Assembly (NCBI GenBank): GCA_965216225.1 | Contig: CBDCFF010000034.1 | Location: 372,001 to 436,000 of the forward strand | DNA from: 3107 sp965216225 | Lineage (GTDB): Bacteria > Pseudomonadota > Alphaproteobacteria > Rhodobacterales > Rhodobacteraceae | Direction of reading: 5' to 3' | Length of the DNA: 64,000 nt | Part shown: positions 54,032 through 62,989 of the stretch, in pieces | How positions within the stretch are numbered: the stretch's first letter is position 1 | How the letters are laid out: each line of letters starts with the position of its first letter | Made by a program: the position numbers and the translations under genes | Notes under the pieces: generated by a model | Told to the model about the DNA's origin: nothing | Database searches by the model: none | The model's input: only the letters and a program-made list of their open reading frames with translations

Positions 54032-54046
54032 GTCAGATATGCTGAC
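54032..54046. promoter_or_regulatory. Short inverted repeat in the gltD-uppP divergent promoter region
   Basis: GTCAG-N5-CTGAC, within an AT-richer stretch (TAATTAAAGTCAGATATGCT) upstream of gltD. The 242-bp gap between gltD and uppP holds no gene and must contain both promoters. The repeat is a candidate operator; five-base arms are weak evidence. Confidence 0.35.
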
Positions 54047-54207
54047 CTGAAACGGAAAAACACGAGGCATATCTTGGGCGGGCGTCAATTGATCGCATGA
54101 AATCCTGAGAAACCGCCTGATATTAGGTAGCAAATGATACCTGAATATGCGCTTTCCATTCAATTCGCCCCCGGTAGGTTGCTGAAAGCGAATCAAAGAG
54201 GCCGGGA

Positions 54208-55011
54208 ATGCCGCTGTTTCAGTTGTTTCTGATCGCCGTCATCCAGGGGGTGACGGAGTTTCTGCCAGTGTCTTCATCCGGGCACCTGATCCTGTTGCCC
54301 GATCTTGCAGGGTTGCAGGACCAGGGGCAGGCGATTGATGTCGCCGTGCATGTGGGCACGCTTTTTGCCGTGATGCTTTATTTCCGCCGCGATGTTGCGC
54401 TGGCCGTGTCGGGGCTGCCCACCGTGCTGCGCGGCCGGATGGACAGCCCCGGCGCGCGCCTTGCCGGGTTGTTGATCGTCGCGACCGTGCCGGTCGTCCC
54501 CGCCGGCCTGATCCTGAAACTTTCCGGCCTCGGCGACGCCATGCGGTCAATCACCGTGATCGGCTGGGCGATGCTGATCTTTGGAATGGTGCTGTATTGG
54601 GCGGATCAGAGGGGCGCGCAGCGCAAACGGGCAGAGGGCTGGACAGGGCGCGATGCGTTCATCATGGGCCTCTGGCAGGCGGTGGCGCTGATCCCCGGAA
54701 CGTCCCGCTCCGGCATCACGATCTCGGGTGCGCGTATGCTTGGATATGGGCGCCGGGATGCGGCGCGACTGTCGATGCTCATGTCGATTCCGGCGATCAT
54801 CGCCTCGGCGGTTCTGACCGGGGCGGAAGTTGTCGCTGCCGCCAATGTCGAGGCGGCGCGCGATGGCGCGATTGCTGCGGCGTTTTCGTTCATCGCGGCG
54901 TTTTTCGCCCTGTCGCTGATGATGCGCCTTCTGCGCAGCGTCAGCTTTACGCCCTATGTGATCTATCGCATGGGGCTGGGAATTGTCCTGCTCTGGATCG
55001 CCTATTGCTGA
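54208..55011 (+). CDS. uppP: Undecaprenyl-diphosphatase
   Basis: It recycles the lipid carrier for peptidoglycan by removing a phosphate from undecaprenyl diphosphate. It is a polytopic membrane protein of 267 residues with the two signature segments GVTEFLPVSSSGHLIL (near 14-29) and IPGTSRSGITISGARML (near 168-184). Its last 10 bases overlap the convergent gene. Confidence 0.95.
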   Translation: MPLFQLFLIAVIQGVTEFLPVSSSGHLILLPDLAGLQDQGQAIDVAVHVGTLFAVMLYFRRDVALAVSGLPTVLRGRMDSPGARLAGLLIVATVPVVPAGLILKLSGLGDAMRSITVIGWAMLIFGMVLYWADQRGAQRKRAEGWTGRDAFIMGLWQAVALIPGTSRSGITISGARMLGYGRRDAARLSMLMSIPAIIASAVLTGAEVVAAANVEAARDGAIAAAFSFIAAFFALSLMMRLLRSVSFTPYVIYRMGLGIVLLWIAYC

Positions 55012-55991
55012 TTGCGCAGGTTCCTGGCCGATGCGGTGATCGCATCATATTGACCCTGCGGGCGATAGCGCCACAGATATTCCGGCATCACCGCTTCGGC
55101 AGGGACCGGCGTGATGCCCAGATCGGCAAAGCCCCTTGCGTTTTCGGACACCACATTGTCGTGCCGCAGGCTGCGCAACTGATCGCGGGTCAGAACGCCG
55201 TTGGTGATCAGCCCGAGCGTCACCCCGCTGATCGCGTCAAGGGTCGTCGCAATGATGTTGGCGGCGAAGAAGGGCAGGGGCAGGATCAGCCTGCGGCGGT
55301 GGATGACCCTCAGAAGCCGGGACACGGCGTCGTGCAGCGTCATGACCTCCGGCCCGCCAAGCTCATGGATGCCCGGCGGCGCATCCCCTTCGACGCCCAT
55401 GACCGCGGCCTTTGCGACATCATCCACATAAACCGGCTGGAATTTCGTTCCGGCCCCCGGCAACGGCAGAACCGGACCCATCCGGGACATGGCGGCAAAG
55501 CGGTTGAAGAACCCGTCTTCCGACCCGAAAATCACCGATGGGCGCAGGATCACCGCATCATGGAAATGCCGGAGAATGGCTTCCTCGCCCTTCGCCTTGG
55601 TCCGGGCATAAAGGCTGCCGCTTTTCCTGTCCGCACCGATGGCAGAGATGTGGACCAGCCGCGCGACGCCTTTTTCAGCCGCGATCCGGGCAATACGTTC
55701 GGCCCCCAGATGCTGGACATCTTCAAAATTGTTGCGCCCGGCCCTGTCGAACGTGCCCACGCAGTTCACCACCGCATCGGCCCCGATGGTAACGGCGCGA
55801 ACCGAGGCGTCATCGCGGATATTGCAGAAGACGGGCTCGACCTGGCCGACGCCGCCGCAGGGCTTCACATGCAGCGCCTCGTTCGGTCGGCGCACCGCCA
55901 CCCGGATTCGCCAGCCCTCTCTGGCAAGCCGCCGGACGATATGGCGTCCGACGAAACCCGAACCTCCGAAGATGGTAACAAGTCTGGACAT
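55002..55991 (-). CDS. NDUFA9-like (extended SDR) NAD(P)H-binding protein
   Basis: The 329 residues begin MSRLVTIFGGSGFVGRHIVR, a Rossmann GxxGxxG motif, and continue with NCVGTFDRAGRNNFEDVQHL and HISAIGADRKSGSLYARTKA, matching the complex I NDUFA9 subunit family of atypical short-chain dehydrogenases. A catalytic YxxxK is visible (YARTK). In mitochondria the relative stabilises complex I; in bacteria the role is unclear. The start was chosen for the GGAGG ribosome site 6 bases upstream; the frame is open to 56090. Confidence 0.85.
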   Translation of the reverse strand: MSRLVTIFGGSGFVGRHIVRRLAREGWRIRVAVRRPNEALHVKPCGGVGQVEPVFCNIRDDASVRAVTIGADAVVNCVGTFDRAGRNNFEDVQHLGAERIARIAAEKGVARLVHISAIGADRKSGSLYARTKAKGEEAILRHFHDAVILRPSVIFGSEDGFFNRFAAMSRMGPVLPLPGAGTKFQPVYVDDVAKAAVMGVEGDAPPGIHELGGPEVMTLHDAVSRLLRVIHRRRLILPLPFFAANIIATTLDAISGVTLGLITNGVLTRDQLRSLRHDNVVSENARGFADLGITPVPAEAVMPEYLWRYRPQGQYDAITASARNLRNQQ

Positions 55992-56201
55992 GTCGGCCTC
56001 CGCTCTTTCCCCTGTCATTCCTCTGTCATTGCATGGAATAACGGCTGCGCTGCCGTGGAACAAGGCGCAAAATCGCCGCCTGTCCGGCAACCGGGCGTTC
56101 GGGGCAGCATGAAACGCGGGAATGGGCAGCCGGGGAATTGGTCTGCGCGAATACCGTTGACATCACCCGCCCCCGGCATTAAATCGCCGCCCACGACACC
56201 T

Positions 56202-56288
56202 GCCCAGGTGGCGGAACTGGTAGACGCGCTAGCTTCAGGTGCTAGTGTCCGTATGGACGTGGAGGTTCGAGTCCTCTCCTGGGCACCA
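56202..56288 (+). tRNA. tRNA-Leu (anticodon CAG), CCA encoded
   Basis: The acceptor GCCCAGG pairs with CCTGGGC. The D-loop has GGTAGACGCG, the anticodon stem CTAGC/GCTAG surrounds loop TTCAGGT (anticodon CAG), a long variable arm (TGTCCGTATGGACGT) follows as expected for tRNA-Leu, and the T-loop is GGTTCGAGTCC. Discriminator A and CCA are encoded; 87 nt. Confidence 0.95.
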
Positions 56289-56481
56289 TCGACCCCGCGA
56301 AAATCAATGGCTTCAGCGGGTTGAACCTGAAGACGCCGCATGATGGCCGGACGGTGGCCGAACCCTGGCAGCGCGGTATGGCTTGGCGACTCGCCAGGAA
56401 AGGCGCTGGTCTCTGGCCTGGCGGACGGGCTGCGATGGTGACGGGCACTTTTGCGGCCAAAGCCGGAGAGGGAGAAACATC

Positions 56482-57345
56482 TTGGAATTCGTGAAGGTTG
56501 CCACGGCAGCGGAAGCCTCCGGACGCCTGGCTTCGGCGACCGGGCGCGCATATGTGCTGGCGGGAGGGACCGATCTGCTGGTGCAGATGAAGTCCGACAT
56601 CCTGTCGCCGGATCTGGTGGTGGACATCAAGGGCATTCCCGGCATCGCCGACATTGTCGAAGAGGCGGGCGGTTTTCGCATCGGCGCTGCGGTGCCGGGG
56701 GCGGCGCTGGGCGAACATGCGGGGCTGGTGGCGGCCTGGCCCGGAGTGGTGGAGGCGACACGGTTGATCGGCTCTACCCAGATTCAGGGCCGCTGCACGA
56801 TGGTGGGGAACCTGTGCAATGCCTCGCCCGCGGCGGATAGTGTCCCGGCGATGGTCGTGGCGGATGCGGCGGTGCGGATCGAGGGGCCGGAAGGTTGCCG
56901 CGATTGCCCGGTCGCCGATGTTCCCGCCGGGCCGGGGCGGAATACGCTGGGGACGGGGGAATTCATCTCTTCGGTCTTCCTGCCTGCGCGGCCGGAAAGG
57001 GCAGGGGACGCCTATCTGCGTTTCATTCCGAGAACGGAGATGGACATCGCCGTCGTCGCCGCCGGGGTGAATCTGGTGCGCGATGAGGCGGGCAGGATCA
57101 CCTTTGCCCGTGTGGCGCTGGGCGCGGTGGCCCCGACGGTGGTGCTGGCGCCGGATGCGGCCGCTGCGATTGTCGGTTCCGCGCTGGAGGATGATGCCCT
57201 GGAACGCATGGCTAGGGCTTGCGAGGCCGCCTGCTCCCCGATTGATGACAAGCGCGGGACGGTGGAATTCAGAATCGAAGTGGCCGGAGTGCTGGCAAGA
57301 CGCGCGGCCAGGATCGCCTGCGCACGGGCAGGAGGTGCTGCATGA
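56482..57345 (+). CDS. Molybdenum hydroxylase FAD-binding (medium) subunit
   Basis: This is the CoxM/XdhB-like subunit that passes electrons between the iron-sulfur clusters and FAD. The 287 residues start at TTG 56482 (GGGAGA ribosome site) and contain the FAD-binding YVLAGGTDLLVQMKSDI (near 22-38) and TMVGNLCNASPAADSVPAM (near 105-123). It overlaps the next subunit gene by 4 bases. It is first in a four-gene operon that begins about 190 bp after tRNA-Leu. Confidence 0.9.
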   Translation: MEFVKVATAAEASGRLASATGRAYVLAGGTDLLVQMKSDILSPDLVVDIKGIPGIADIVEEAGGFRIGAAVPGAALGEHAGLVAAWPGVVEATRLIGSTQIQGRCTMVGNLCNASPAADSVPAMVVADAAVRIEGPEGCRDCPVADVPAGPGRNTLGTGEFISSVFLPARPERAGDAYLRFIPRTEMDIAVVAAGVNLVRDEAGRITFARVALGAVAPTVVLAPDAAAAIVGSALEDDALERMARACEAACSPIDDKRGTVEFRIEVAGVLARRAARIACARAGGAA

Positions 57346-57842
57346 GCAAGCACGCAAGCAGACATGTCGTCTCGACAACCATCAACGGCGATGAGCAGGA
57401 ATTCATCTGCGGACCGGCGGAAACCCTGCTGGACGTATTGCGCAACCGGCTGGGCATGACCGGCACGAAAGAGGGCTGCGGCACCGGCGATTGCGGGGCC
57501 TGTAGCGTGGTGCTCGGTGGCCGTCTGGTCTGTTCCTGTCTGGTGCTGGCTGCAGAGGCCGACGGGGCGGCGATCGAAACCATCGAAGGAATGGCCGATG
57601 GCGGCGCCCTGCATCCATTGCAGGAGGCGTTTCTGGACCACGCCGCGCTGCAATGCGGTATCTGCACGCCGGGCATTCTGATGGCCGCGAACGCCTTGCT
57701 GCATGAAAACCCGGACCCCACGGATGAACAGGTGCGCTATTGGCTGGCGGGGAACCTTTGCCGCTGCACCGGCTATGACAAGATCATCAGGGCCGTGCAA
57801 CACGCCGCGTCGGAAATGAGGAGGGAAACCAATGGCGTCTGA
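57342..57842 (+). CDS. Molybdenum hydroxylase 2Fe-2S (small) subunit
   Basis: This is a CoxS/XdhC-like electron-transfer subunit of 166 residues. The plant-type 2Fe-2S motif is KEGCGTGDCGACSVVLGG (near 44-61), and the second cluster is held by LQCGICTPG (near 103) and NLCRCTGYDK (near 137). It overlaps both neighbours, so the subunits are made stoichiometrically. Confidence 0.95.
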   Translation: MSKHASRHVVSTTINGDEQEFICGPAETLLDVLRNRLGMTGTKEGCGTGDCGACSVVLGGRLVCSCLVLAAEADGAAIETIEGMADGGALHPLQEAFLDHAALQCGICTPGILMAANALLHENPDPTDEQVRYWLAGNLCRCTGYDKIIRAVQHAASEMRRETNGV

Positions 57843-60072
57843 TCTCGGCCAGAAGCGGGAGTTCAAGGTTGTCGGCACCCGTCCGCGCCGTCCGGACGGG
57901 ATCGACAAGGTCACCGGCAAGGCGATGTATGGCGCGGATGCCAGTGCGCCGGGGATGCTTCATGCGCAAATCCTGCGCAGCCCACATGCGCACGCCCGGA
58001 TCGTCAGGATCGACACCGCAAGGGCCGGGGCGTTGAAAGGGGTGAAGGCGATTGTCACCAACGCCGATTTCGCAGAGGTGGAGGAAGCGTATTTCCGCGA
58101 CATCCGCGACAATGTGCTGGCCCGTGACAAGGCGCTTTATGACGGACATGCGATTGCCGCCGTGGCGGCGACCTCGCCGGACATCGCCAGACAGGCGGCA
58201 AGGCTGATCGAGGTCGAATACGAGGTTCTGCCGCATGTCACCGATGTGGACGCGGCCATGCAGCCCGGCGCGCCGGTGGTGCAATCGGGCCGTGTCGAGG
58301 AAAATGTGCCGGAGGGATTTTCCGAAAACGTCAACAGCTATCATGAATTCGGTCACGGCGATACGGAGGCGGGCTTTGCCAGGGCCGATCATGTCGTCGA
58401 GCGCAGCTTCAGGACGGCGGCGACCCATCAGGGCTATATCGAACCCCAGGCCTGCCTTGCCACGATGGGCGTCGATGGCAAGGGCGAGTTGTGGTGCTGC
58501 ACGCAGGGCCAGTACCTGGTGCGCACGAAATGCGCCCGGCTTCTGGGGATGGAGGCAAGCCAGTTGCGTGTCACCGCGTCGGAAATCGGCGGCGGTTTCG
58601 GCGGCAAGACAACGGTGTTCATCGAACCCGTGGCCTTGGCCCTGTCAAGGAAATCGGGCCGTCCGGTGAAACTGGTGATGACCCGGTCCGAAGTGTTCCG
58701 CGCCACGGGGCCGACCGTTTCGTCATCCATGGATGTGAAGATCGGCATGACCCGTGACGGGCGGATCACCGCGGCAGAGGTCCGGCTGCGCTATCAGGGC
58801 GGGGCGTTTCCCTGCGCGACGGTGCAGTGGGGCGCGCAGGCCGCCTTTGCGGCCTATGATCTGGACGCGGTGCGCAGCCATGGCTGGAATGTCCTGACCA
58901 ACCGGCCCAAGGAAGTCGCCTATCGCGCGCCCGGTGCGCCGGTGGCGATCTACGCGGTGGAAAGCGTGGTGGATGAACTGTGCCAGAAACTGGGCCTCGA
59001 CCCGCTGGAGGCACGGCTGAAAAACGCGGCGCGCAAGGGAACGCGGTCTTCTTACGGGCCGACATTTCCCGATATAGGGCTGGTGGCGACGCTGGAGGCG
59101 GCAAGAAAACATCCGCACTATTCGGCGCTGCTGGGGCCAAATCAGGGGCGCGGGATTTCCTGCGGGTTCTGGTTCAATTTCGGCGGCAATACCTGTGTGT
59201 CGCTGAATGTGAATGCCGATGGCACCGTTGGCGTGACCGAGGGGAACCCGGATATCGGCGGCTCCCGGGCGTCCATTTCCATGATCGCGGCAGAGGAACT
59301 GGGCATCGCCTATGACAGGGTGCGCACGGTGGTGACGGATACCAGTTCGCTCGGGTACAACGACGTGACCGATGGCAGCCGCGTGACCTTTGCCGTGGGG
59401 CTGGCGACAATCAAGGCCGCCCGCGCCGCGAAGTGCGAGATGTGCCGCCGGGTGGCAAAAATCTGGGGGCTGGAGGAAGAGGCGGTTGAGTGGAAGGATG
59501 GTGCGGTCGTGCCTGCCGGTCCCAATGCGGGCGTTCACGCCCCGATGAGCCTGACCGAAATCGCGGCGATTGCAGACAATACCGGCGGCCCGATTGCCGG
59601 CCATCATGAATGCAACGCCGATGGGGCGGGTGTCAGCTTTGGCGTCCATATTGCCGATGCGGAGGTGGACCCGGAGACGGGCGCCACCAGAATCCTGCGT
59701 TACACGGTCTTTCAGGACGCTGGCAAGGCCGTGCATCCGGACTATGTGGAAGGTCAGATGCAGGGCGGCGCGGTGCAGGGTATCGGCTGGGCCCTGAACG
59801 AGGAATATATCCATGGCGAGGACGGGCGGTTGCAGAACCCCGGTTTTCTTGATTACCGCATTCCGGTCGCCTCTGACCTGCCGCCGATCGACACGGTGAT
59901 TCTGGAAATTCCGAACCCCGGCCATCCCTATGGGGTGCGCGGGGTTGGCGAAACCTCCATCGTGCCGCCGCTGGCGGCGCTTTCCAACGCGATTTCGCGG
60001 GCGGTGGGGATACGGCTCTGCGAATTGCCGATGTCGCCGCCGCGCATTCTGAAGGCGCTGAAGGGCCGATGA
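57832..60072 (+). CDS. Molybdenum hydroxylase large, molybdopterin-binding subunit (xanthine dehydrogenase family)
   Basis: The 746 residues bind the Mo cofactor and hold the active site. Visible motifs are GGGFGGKTTVFIEP (near 256), VAYRAPGAP (near 363, the active-site loop) and the C-terminal GVRGVGETSIVPPLAALSNA with the catalytic Glu. The active-site loop is neither AYRCSFR (true CO dehydrogenase) nor AYRGAGR (form II), so the substrate is unknown; purine, CO and aldehyde specificity cannot be assumed. Confidence 0.9.
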   Translation: MASDLGQKREFKVVGTRPRRPDGIDKVTGKAMYGADASAPGMLHAQILRSPHAHARIVRIDTARAGALKGVKAIVTNADFAEVEEAYFRDIRDNVLARDKALYDGHAIAAVAATSPDIARQAARLIEVEYEVLPHVTDVDAAMQPGAPVVQSGRVEENVPEGFSENVNSYHEFGHGDTEAGFARADHVVERSFRTAATHQGYIEPQACLATMGVDGKGELWCCTQGQYLVRTKCARLLGMEASQLRVTASEIGGGFGGKTTVFIEPVALALSRKSGRPVKLVMTRSEVFRATGPTVSSSMDVKIGMTRDGRITAAEVRLRYQGGAFPCATVQWGAQAAFAAYDLDAVRSHGWNVLTNRPKEVAYRAPGAPVAIYAVESVVDELCQKLGLDPLEARLKNAARKGTRSSYGPTFPDIGLVATLEAARKHPHYSALLGPNQGRGISCGFWFNFGGNTCVSLNVNADGTVGVTEGNPDIGGSRASISMIAAEELGIAYDRVRTVVTDTSSLGYNDVTDGSRVTFAVGLATIKAARAAKCEMCRRVAKIWGLEEEAVEWKDGAVVPAGPNAGVHAPMSLTEIAAIADNTGGPIAGHHECNADGAGVSFGVHIADAEVDPETGATRILRYTVFQDAGKAVHPDYVEGQMQGGAVQGIGWALNEEYIHGEDGRLQNPGFLDYRIPVASDLPPIDTVILEIPNPGHPYGVRGVGETSIVPPLAALSNAISRAVGIRLCELPMSPPRILKALKGR

Positions 60073-60317
60073 TGGTGCAGGTCAGGCTCTGGGGTTCCCT
60101 GCGCCCGCTCGCGGGTGGGGATGAGGTGCTTGAACTGGAGGCGCGCAATCTGCAAGAGGTGCTGGAGCGGATTGCCACCCGGCACCCGGCCCTGAAGCCG
60201 CAGATCAGGCGCGGCGTGTCCTTTGCCGTCGATGGCGTGATCTTCCGCGATGCCTGGTTCACCCCGGTAAGCGGGGAACAGGAGATCGTGATGATGCCGT
60301 ATATGGTGGGCGGCTAG
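60069..60317 (+). CDS. MoaD/ThiS family small sulfur-carrier-like protein
   Basis: The 82 residues have a ubiquitin-like fold pattern (VQVRLWGSLRPLAGG…) and end in …MMPYMVGG, the C-terminal Gly-Gly that is activated as thiocarboxylate in MoaD and ThiS. It overlaps the large-subunit gene by 4 bases. A dedicated MoaD-like protein at the end of a molybdenum hydroxylase operon suggests a role in cofactor synthesis, sulfuration or enzyme assembly for this enzyme. Function not proven. Confidence 0.82.
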   Translation: MMVQVRLWGSLRPLAGGDEVLELEARNLQEVLERIATRHPALKPQIRRGVSFAVDGVIFRDAWFTPVSGEQEIVMMPYMVGG

Positions 60318-60366
60318 GTGTGGAGTCTCAACAGGTTGTTCGCATCCCAGCCTGATCGGCTGATGG

Positions 60367-60561
60367 GTGGTTTTCGTTTGGGAATTATATACCAAAGTGC
60401 CACCGGAAGCGAGGCAAGCTATTCTGTCGGCTCTTCTGGTGCTGATGGGTAAGGAGACCGCAAGCCCAGACGGCGATCATAGTTTCGTATCAAAGACGGC
60501 CCTAATCTTTCGTCATCAGGAATATTGGGAATCAGCAGAAAAGCCCCTGACTTTGCTGTAA
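60367..60561 (+). CDS. Hypothetical short ORF, possibly a remnant
   Basis: A GTG-initiated frame of 64 codons (VVFVWELYTKVPPEARQAIL … FRHQEYWESAEKPLTLL) between the hydroxylase operon and the IS630 insertion. Base composition is clearly less GC-rich than the neighbours, and the peptide looks protein-like (amphipathic helix PPEARQAILSALLVLMG), but I do not recognise a family and no strong ribosome site precedes it. It may be the end of a horizontally acquired gene disturbed by the insertion at 60586. The rest of 60318-60587 shows nothing else. Confidence 0.35.
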   Translation: MVFVWELYTKVPPEARQAILSALLVLMGKETASPDGDHSFVSKTALIFRHQEYWESAEKPLTLL

Positions 60562-61441
60562 CGCGAAAGACCCCTCGCGTACCGCTAGAGTCCTTCACAT
60601 TTTGACTGAAGCATAGCCTGTGTTTTCGAGGTAGTTTTGGCATTCCTGTTGTGTGATTGATCCGACGAGGCGTCCAACGTATCGCCAGGCCTCTTCACTG
60701 GTTCGTTTCCGAGCCATCCGCATCCAGTGTTTGATCTTGGCGAATGTCTGCTCGATCGGGTTCAGGTCTGGCGAGTATGGTGGCAGGAACCACACCCGCG
60801 CGCCTGCCGCCTTGATGGCATCGCGCACGGCTTTCGATTTATGGCAGCCGAGGTTGTCCATGATGACGATATCGCCGGGCTTCAGTGCAGGGACAAGCAG
60901 TTGATCGATATAGGCACGGAAGGACTGCCCGTTGATCGGGCCGTCAAAGACACAGGGCGCCGTCAATTGATCGCAGCGCAAGGCAGCAATGAACGTCATG
61001 GTGTTCCAGTGGCCATGGGGCGCAAAGCCGTGCAGGCGTTTGCCTTTTGGTCCCCAGCCGCGCAGCGGAGCCATGTTGGTCTTGATCCAGGTTTCATCAA
61101 TGAAGACCAGCTTGCGCGGATCGAGTTGACGCATGACCCCCTTCCAGCGCTTTCGCCGGCGGGCCACATCGGCTCGGGCCCGCTCAAGGGCGAGCAGTGT
61201 TTTTTTTTGAAGCTCAGCCCCTCGCGGCGCATGAAGTGCCAGACCGCATTGTGGGACACCTTGACGCCCCGCTTCGCCAGCATGTGCTGCGCGACAAACA
61301 AGGTGAGAATCCAGCGTCAATCAGGATGAGAACGCGTGTGCGGGGGCTCGCAGGGAGGGCGTAGCCCGACTGGGGAGGCCCCGCACACGCGTTTTGCCCT
61401 TTTGGGGCGGGCCTGACGGTTGTGGCCGGCTCGGATAAGGA

Positions 61442-62989
61442 ATGATTTTCTGTGCAAGGGGATCGTTCATGCCGGGCTGTCATGTCACTGACCAACAAAT
61501 GAGGCTCTTCATGACGCTCAGATCGACCCATTCCGTTGCCGTTGCCGCTGCCAAGGCGGGGATCAGCCAGGCAACGGGCTATCGGCTGCAAGCTGACCCA
61601 ATTTTACCATCACAGAAGAAGGCCCCTCGCGGCCGGCGGCGTCCGGACCCGCTGGCGGACATTTTTGATGCGGAGGTCGTGCCGCTTCTGCGGTCCTCAC
61701 CGGGGATCCGACCTGTGGCGGTTTACGAGGAGCTTCTGCGTCGGCATTCTGATCTGGGTACGGGCATCCGACGGACTCTGGAGCGACGGATACGCGCCTG
61801 GAATGCGGAACACGGCCCTGAACAGGACGTCATTTTCCGGCAGACCCACACACCGGGCAAAATGGGCCTGTCGGATTTCACCGCCATGGGCAAGTTGGGT
61901 GTGACCATTGCCGGTGAGGCACTGGGCCATCGACTGTATCACTTCCGGCTTGCCTATAGCGGGTTTCAGCACGCCCACGTCGTGCTGGGCGGCGAAAGCT
62001 ATGTGGCGCTGGCTGAGGGATTGCAGAACGCCCTCTGGACGCTCGGCGGCGTGCCACACAATCATGGAACTGACAGCCTGTCGGCGGCCTTCAAGAACCT
62101 GGATAAGTCATCCCGGGCCGATCTAACCGACCGCTTCGACGCCCTGTGCAACCATTATGGAATGACGCCGACGCGCAACAACAAGGGCGTCGCACACGAG
62201 AACGGTTCCATCGAGAGCCCCAATGGGCATCTGAAGCGCACCATTGAGGACGCGCTGGTCATGCGTGGGTCGCGCGACTTCGAAAGCTTGCAAGATTATC
62301 GTCGCTTCATCGACGAGATCGTGGGCCGGATCAACGCCCGCAATGCCAAGCGTATCGATGCGGAACGTGCGAGCCTCAGACCTTTGCCGACGCGGCGGAC
62401 CACGGATTACGAGGAGATCACGTTGCGCGTCACTTCCTCCGGGGGCTTCACCTTGCGCAAGGTGTTCTACACCGTGCCATCCCGGTTGATCGGGCATCAG
62501 CTGCGGGTTCGGCTCTACGATGATCGGTTGGAGCTGTTCCTGGGAAGCTCTGCCCTGCTAACGCTGACACGCGGACGAGCCTCGAGCACCGGGAGCCATG
62601 GGCACGTGGTCAATTACCACCACGTCATCCACTCCTTGCGCAAAAAGCCCATGGCGCTGATGGGGCTGGTCTATCGGGATCAGCTATTCCCGCGCCGGGC
62701 GTTCCGTAACATGTTCGCATTCCTGCTGGAGCAGACCAGTGAGAAGGCGGCGTGTCGCATGGTTGTCGATCTTCTGGCGCTGGCACACGAGCGGGGCTGC
62801 GAGGCTGAATTGGCAGCGCAGCTTGAGGAGGACCTTCGCCAGAAGCGCCCGCCTGACATGGCGGCCCTACGCGCAGTGTTTAGCCCATCACAAGACGCAC
62901 TCCCCCAAGTCGCGGTGCAACTGGCCGACCTGTCATCTTACGACCAGTTGGTCGGCGGTACGCCATCCGCTCAGGAGGTGACAGCATGA
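61442..62989 (+). CDS. istA: IS21-family transposase IstA, intact
   Basis: This 515-residue DDE transposase cuts and joins IS21 ends. It has an N-terminal helix-turn-helix region (HSVAVAAAKAGISQATGYRL), the catalytic core (LSDFTAMGKLGVTI with the first Asp; VPHNHGTDSLSAAF and ENGSIESPNGHLKRTIEDAL with later acidic residues) and a C-terminal region that contacts IstB. The stop overlaps the istB start by 4 bases. It is identical in its shared parts to the broken copy at 32973-35567. Confidence 0.95.
   Translation: MIFCARGSFMPGCHVTDQQMRLFMTLRSTHSVAVAAAKAGISQATGYRLQADPILPSQKKAPRGRRRPDPLADIFDAEVVPLLRSSPGIRPVAVYEELLRRHSDLGTGIRRTLERRIRAWNAEHGPEQDVIFRQTHTPGKMGLSDFTAMGKLGVTIAGEALGHRLYHFRLAYSGFQHAHVVLGGESYVALAEGLQNALWTLGGVPHNHGTDSLSAAFKNLDKSSRADLTDRFDALCNHYGMTPTRNNKGVAHENGSIESPNGHLKRTIEDALVMRGSRDFESLQDYRRFIDEIVGRINARNAKRIDAERASLRPLPTRRTTDYEEITLRVTSSGGFTLRKVFYTVPSRLIGHQLRVRLYDDRLELFLGSSALLTLTRGRASSTGSHGHVVNYHHVIHSLRKKPMALMGLVYRDQLFPRRAFRNMFAFLLEQTSEKAACRMVVDLLALAHERGCEAELAAQLEEDLRQKRPPDMAALRAVFSPSQDALPQVAVQLADLSSYDQLVGGTPSAQEVTA

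Noticed and set aside
54597..56324. 575-codon plus-strand frame spanning uppP, the NDUFA9-like gene and tRNA-Leu
   Set aside because: It runs out of frame through uppP, antisense to the NDUFA9-like gene and across a tRNA, so it cannot be a real gene.
57832..60072. Annotation of the large subunit as CO dehydrogenase (coxL)
   Set aside because: The active-site loop reads AYRAPGAP, matching neither CoxL signature, so a CO-oxidising role is not supported.
56202..60600. Genomic island integrated at tRNA-Leu and ending at IS630
   Set aside because: No repeat of the tRNA 3' end was found downstream and no integrase gene lies nearby; the operon's composition resembles the core genes.
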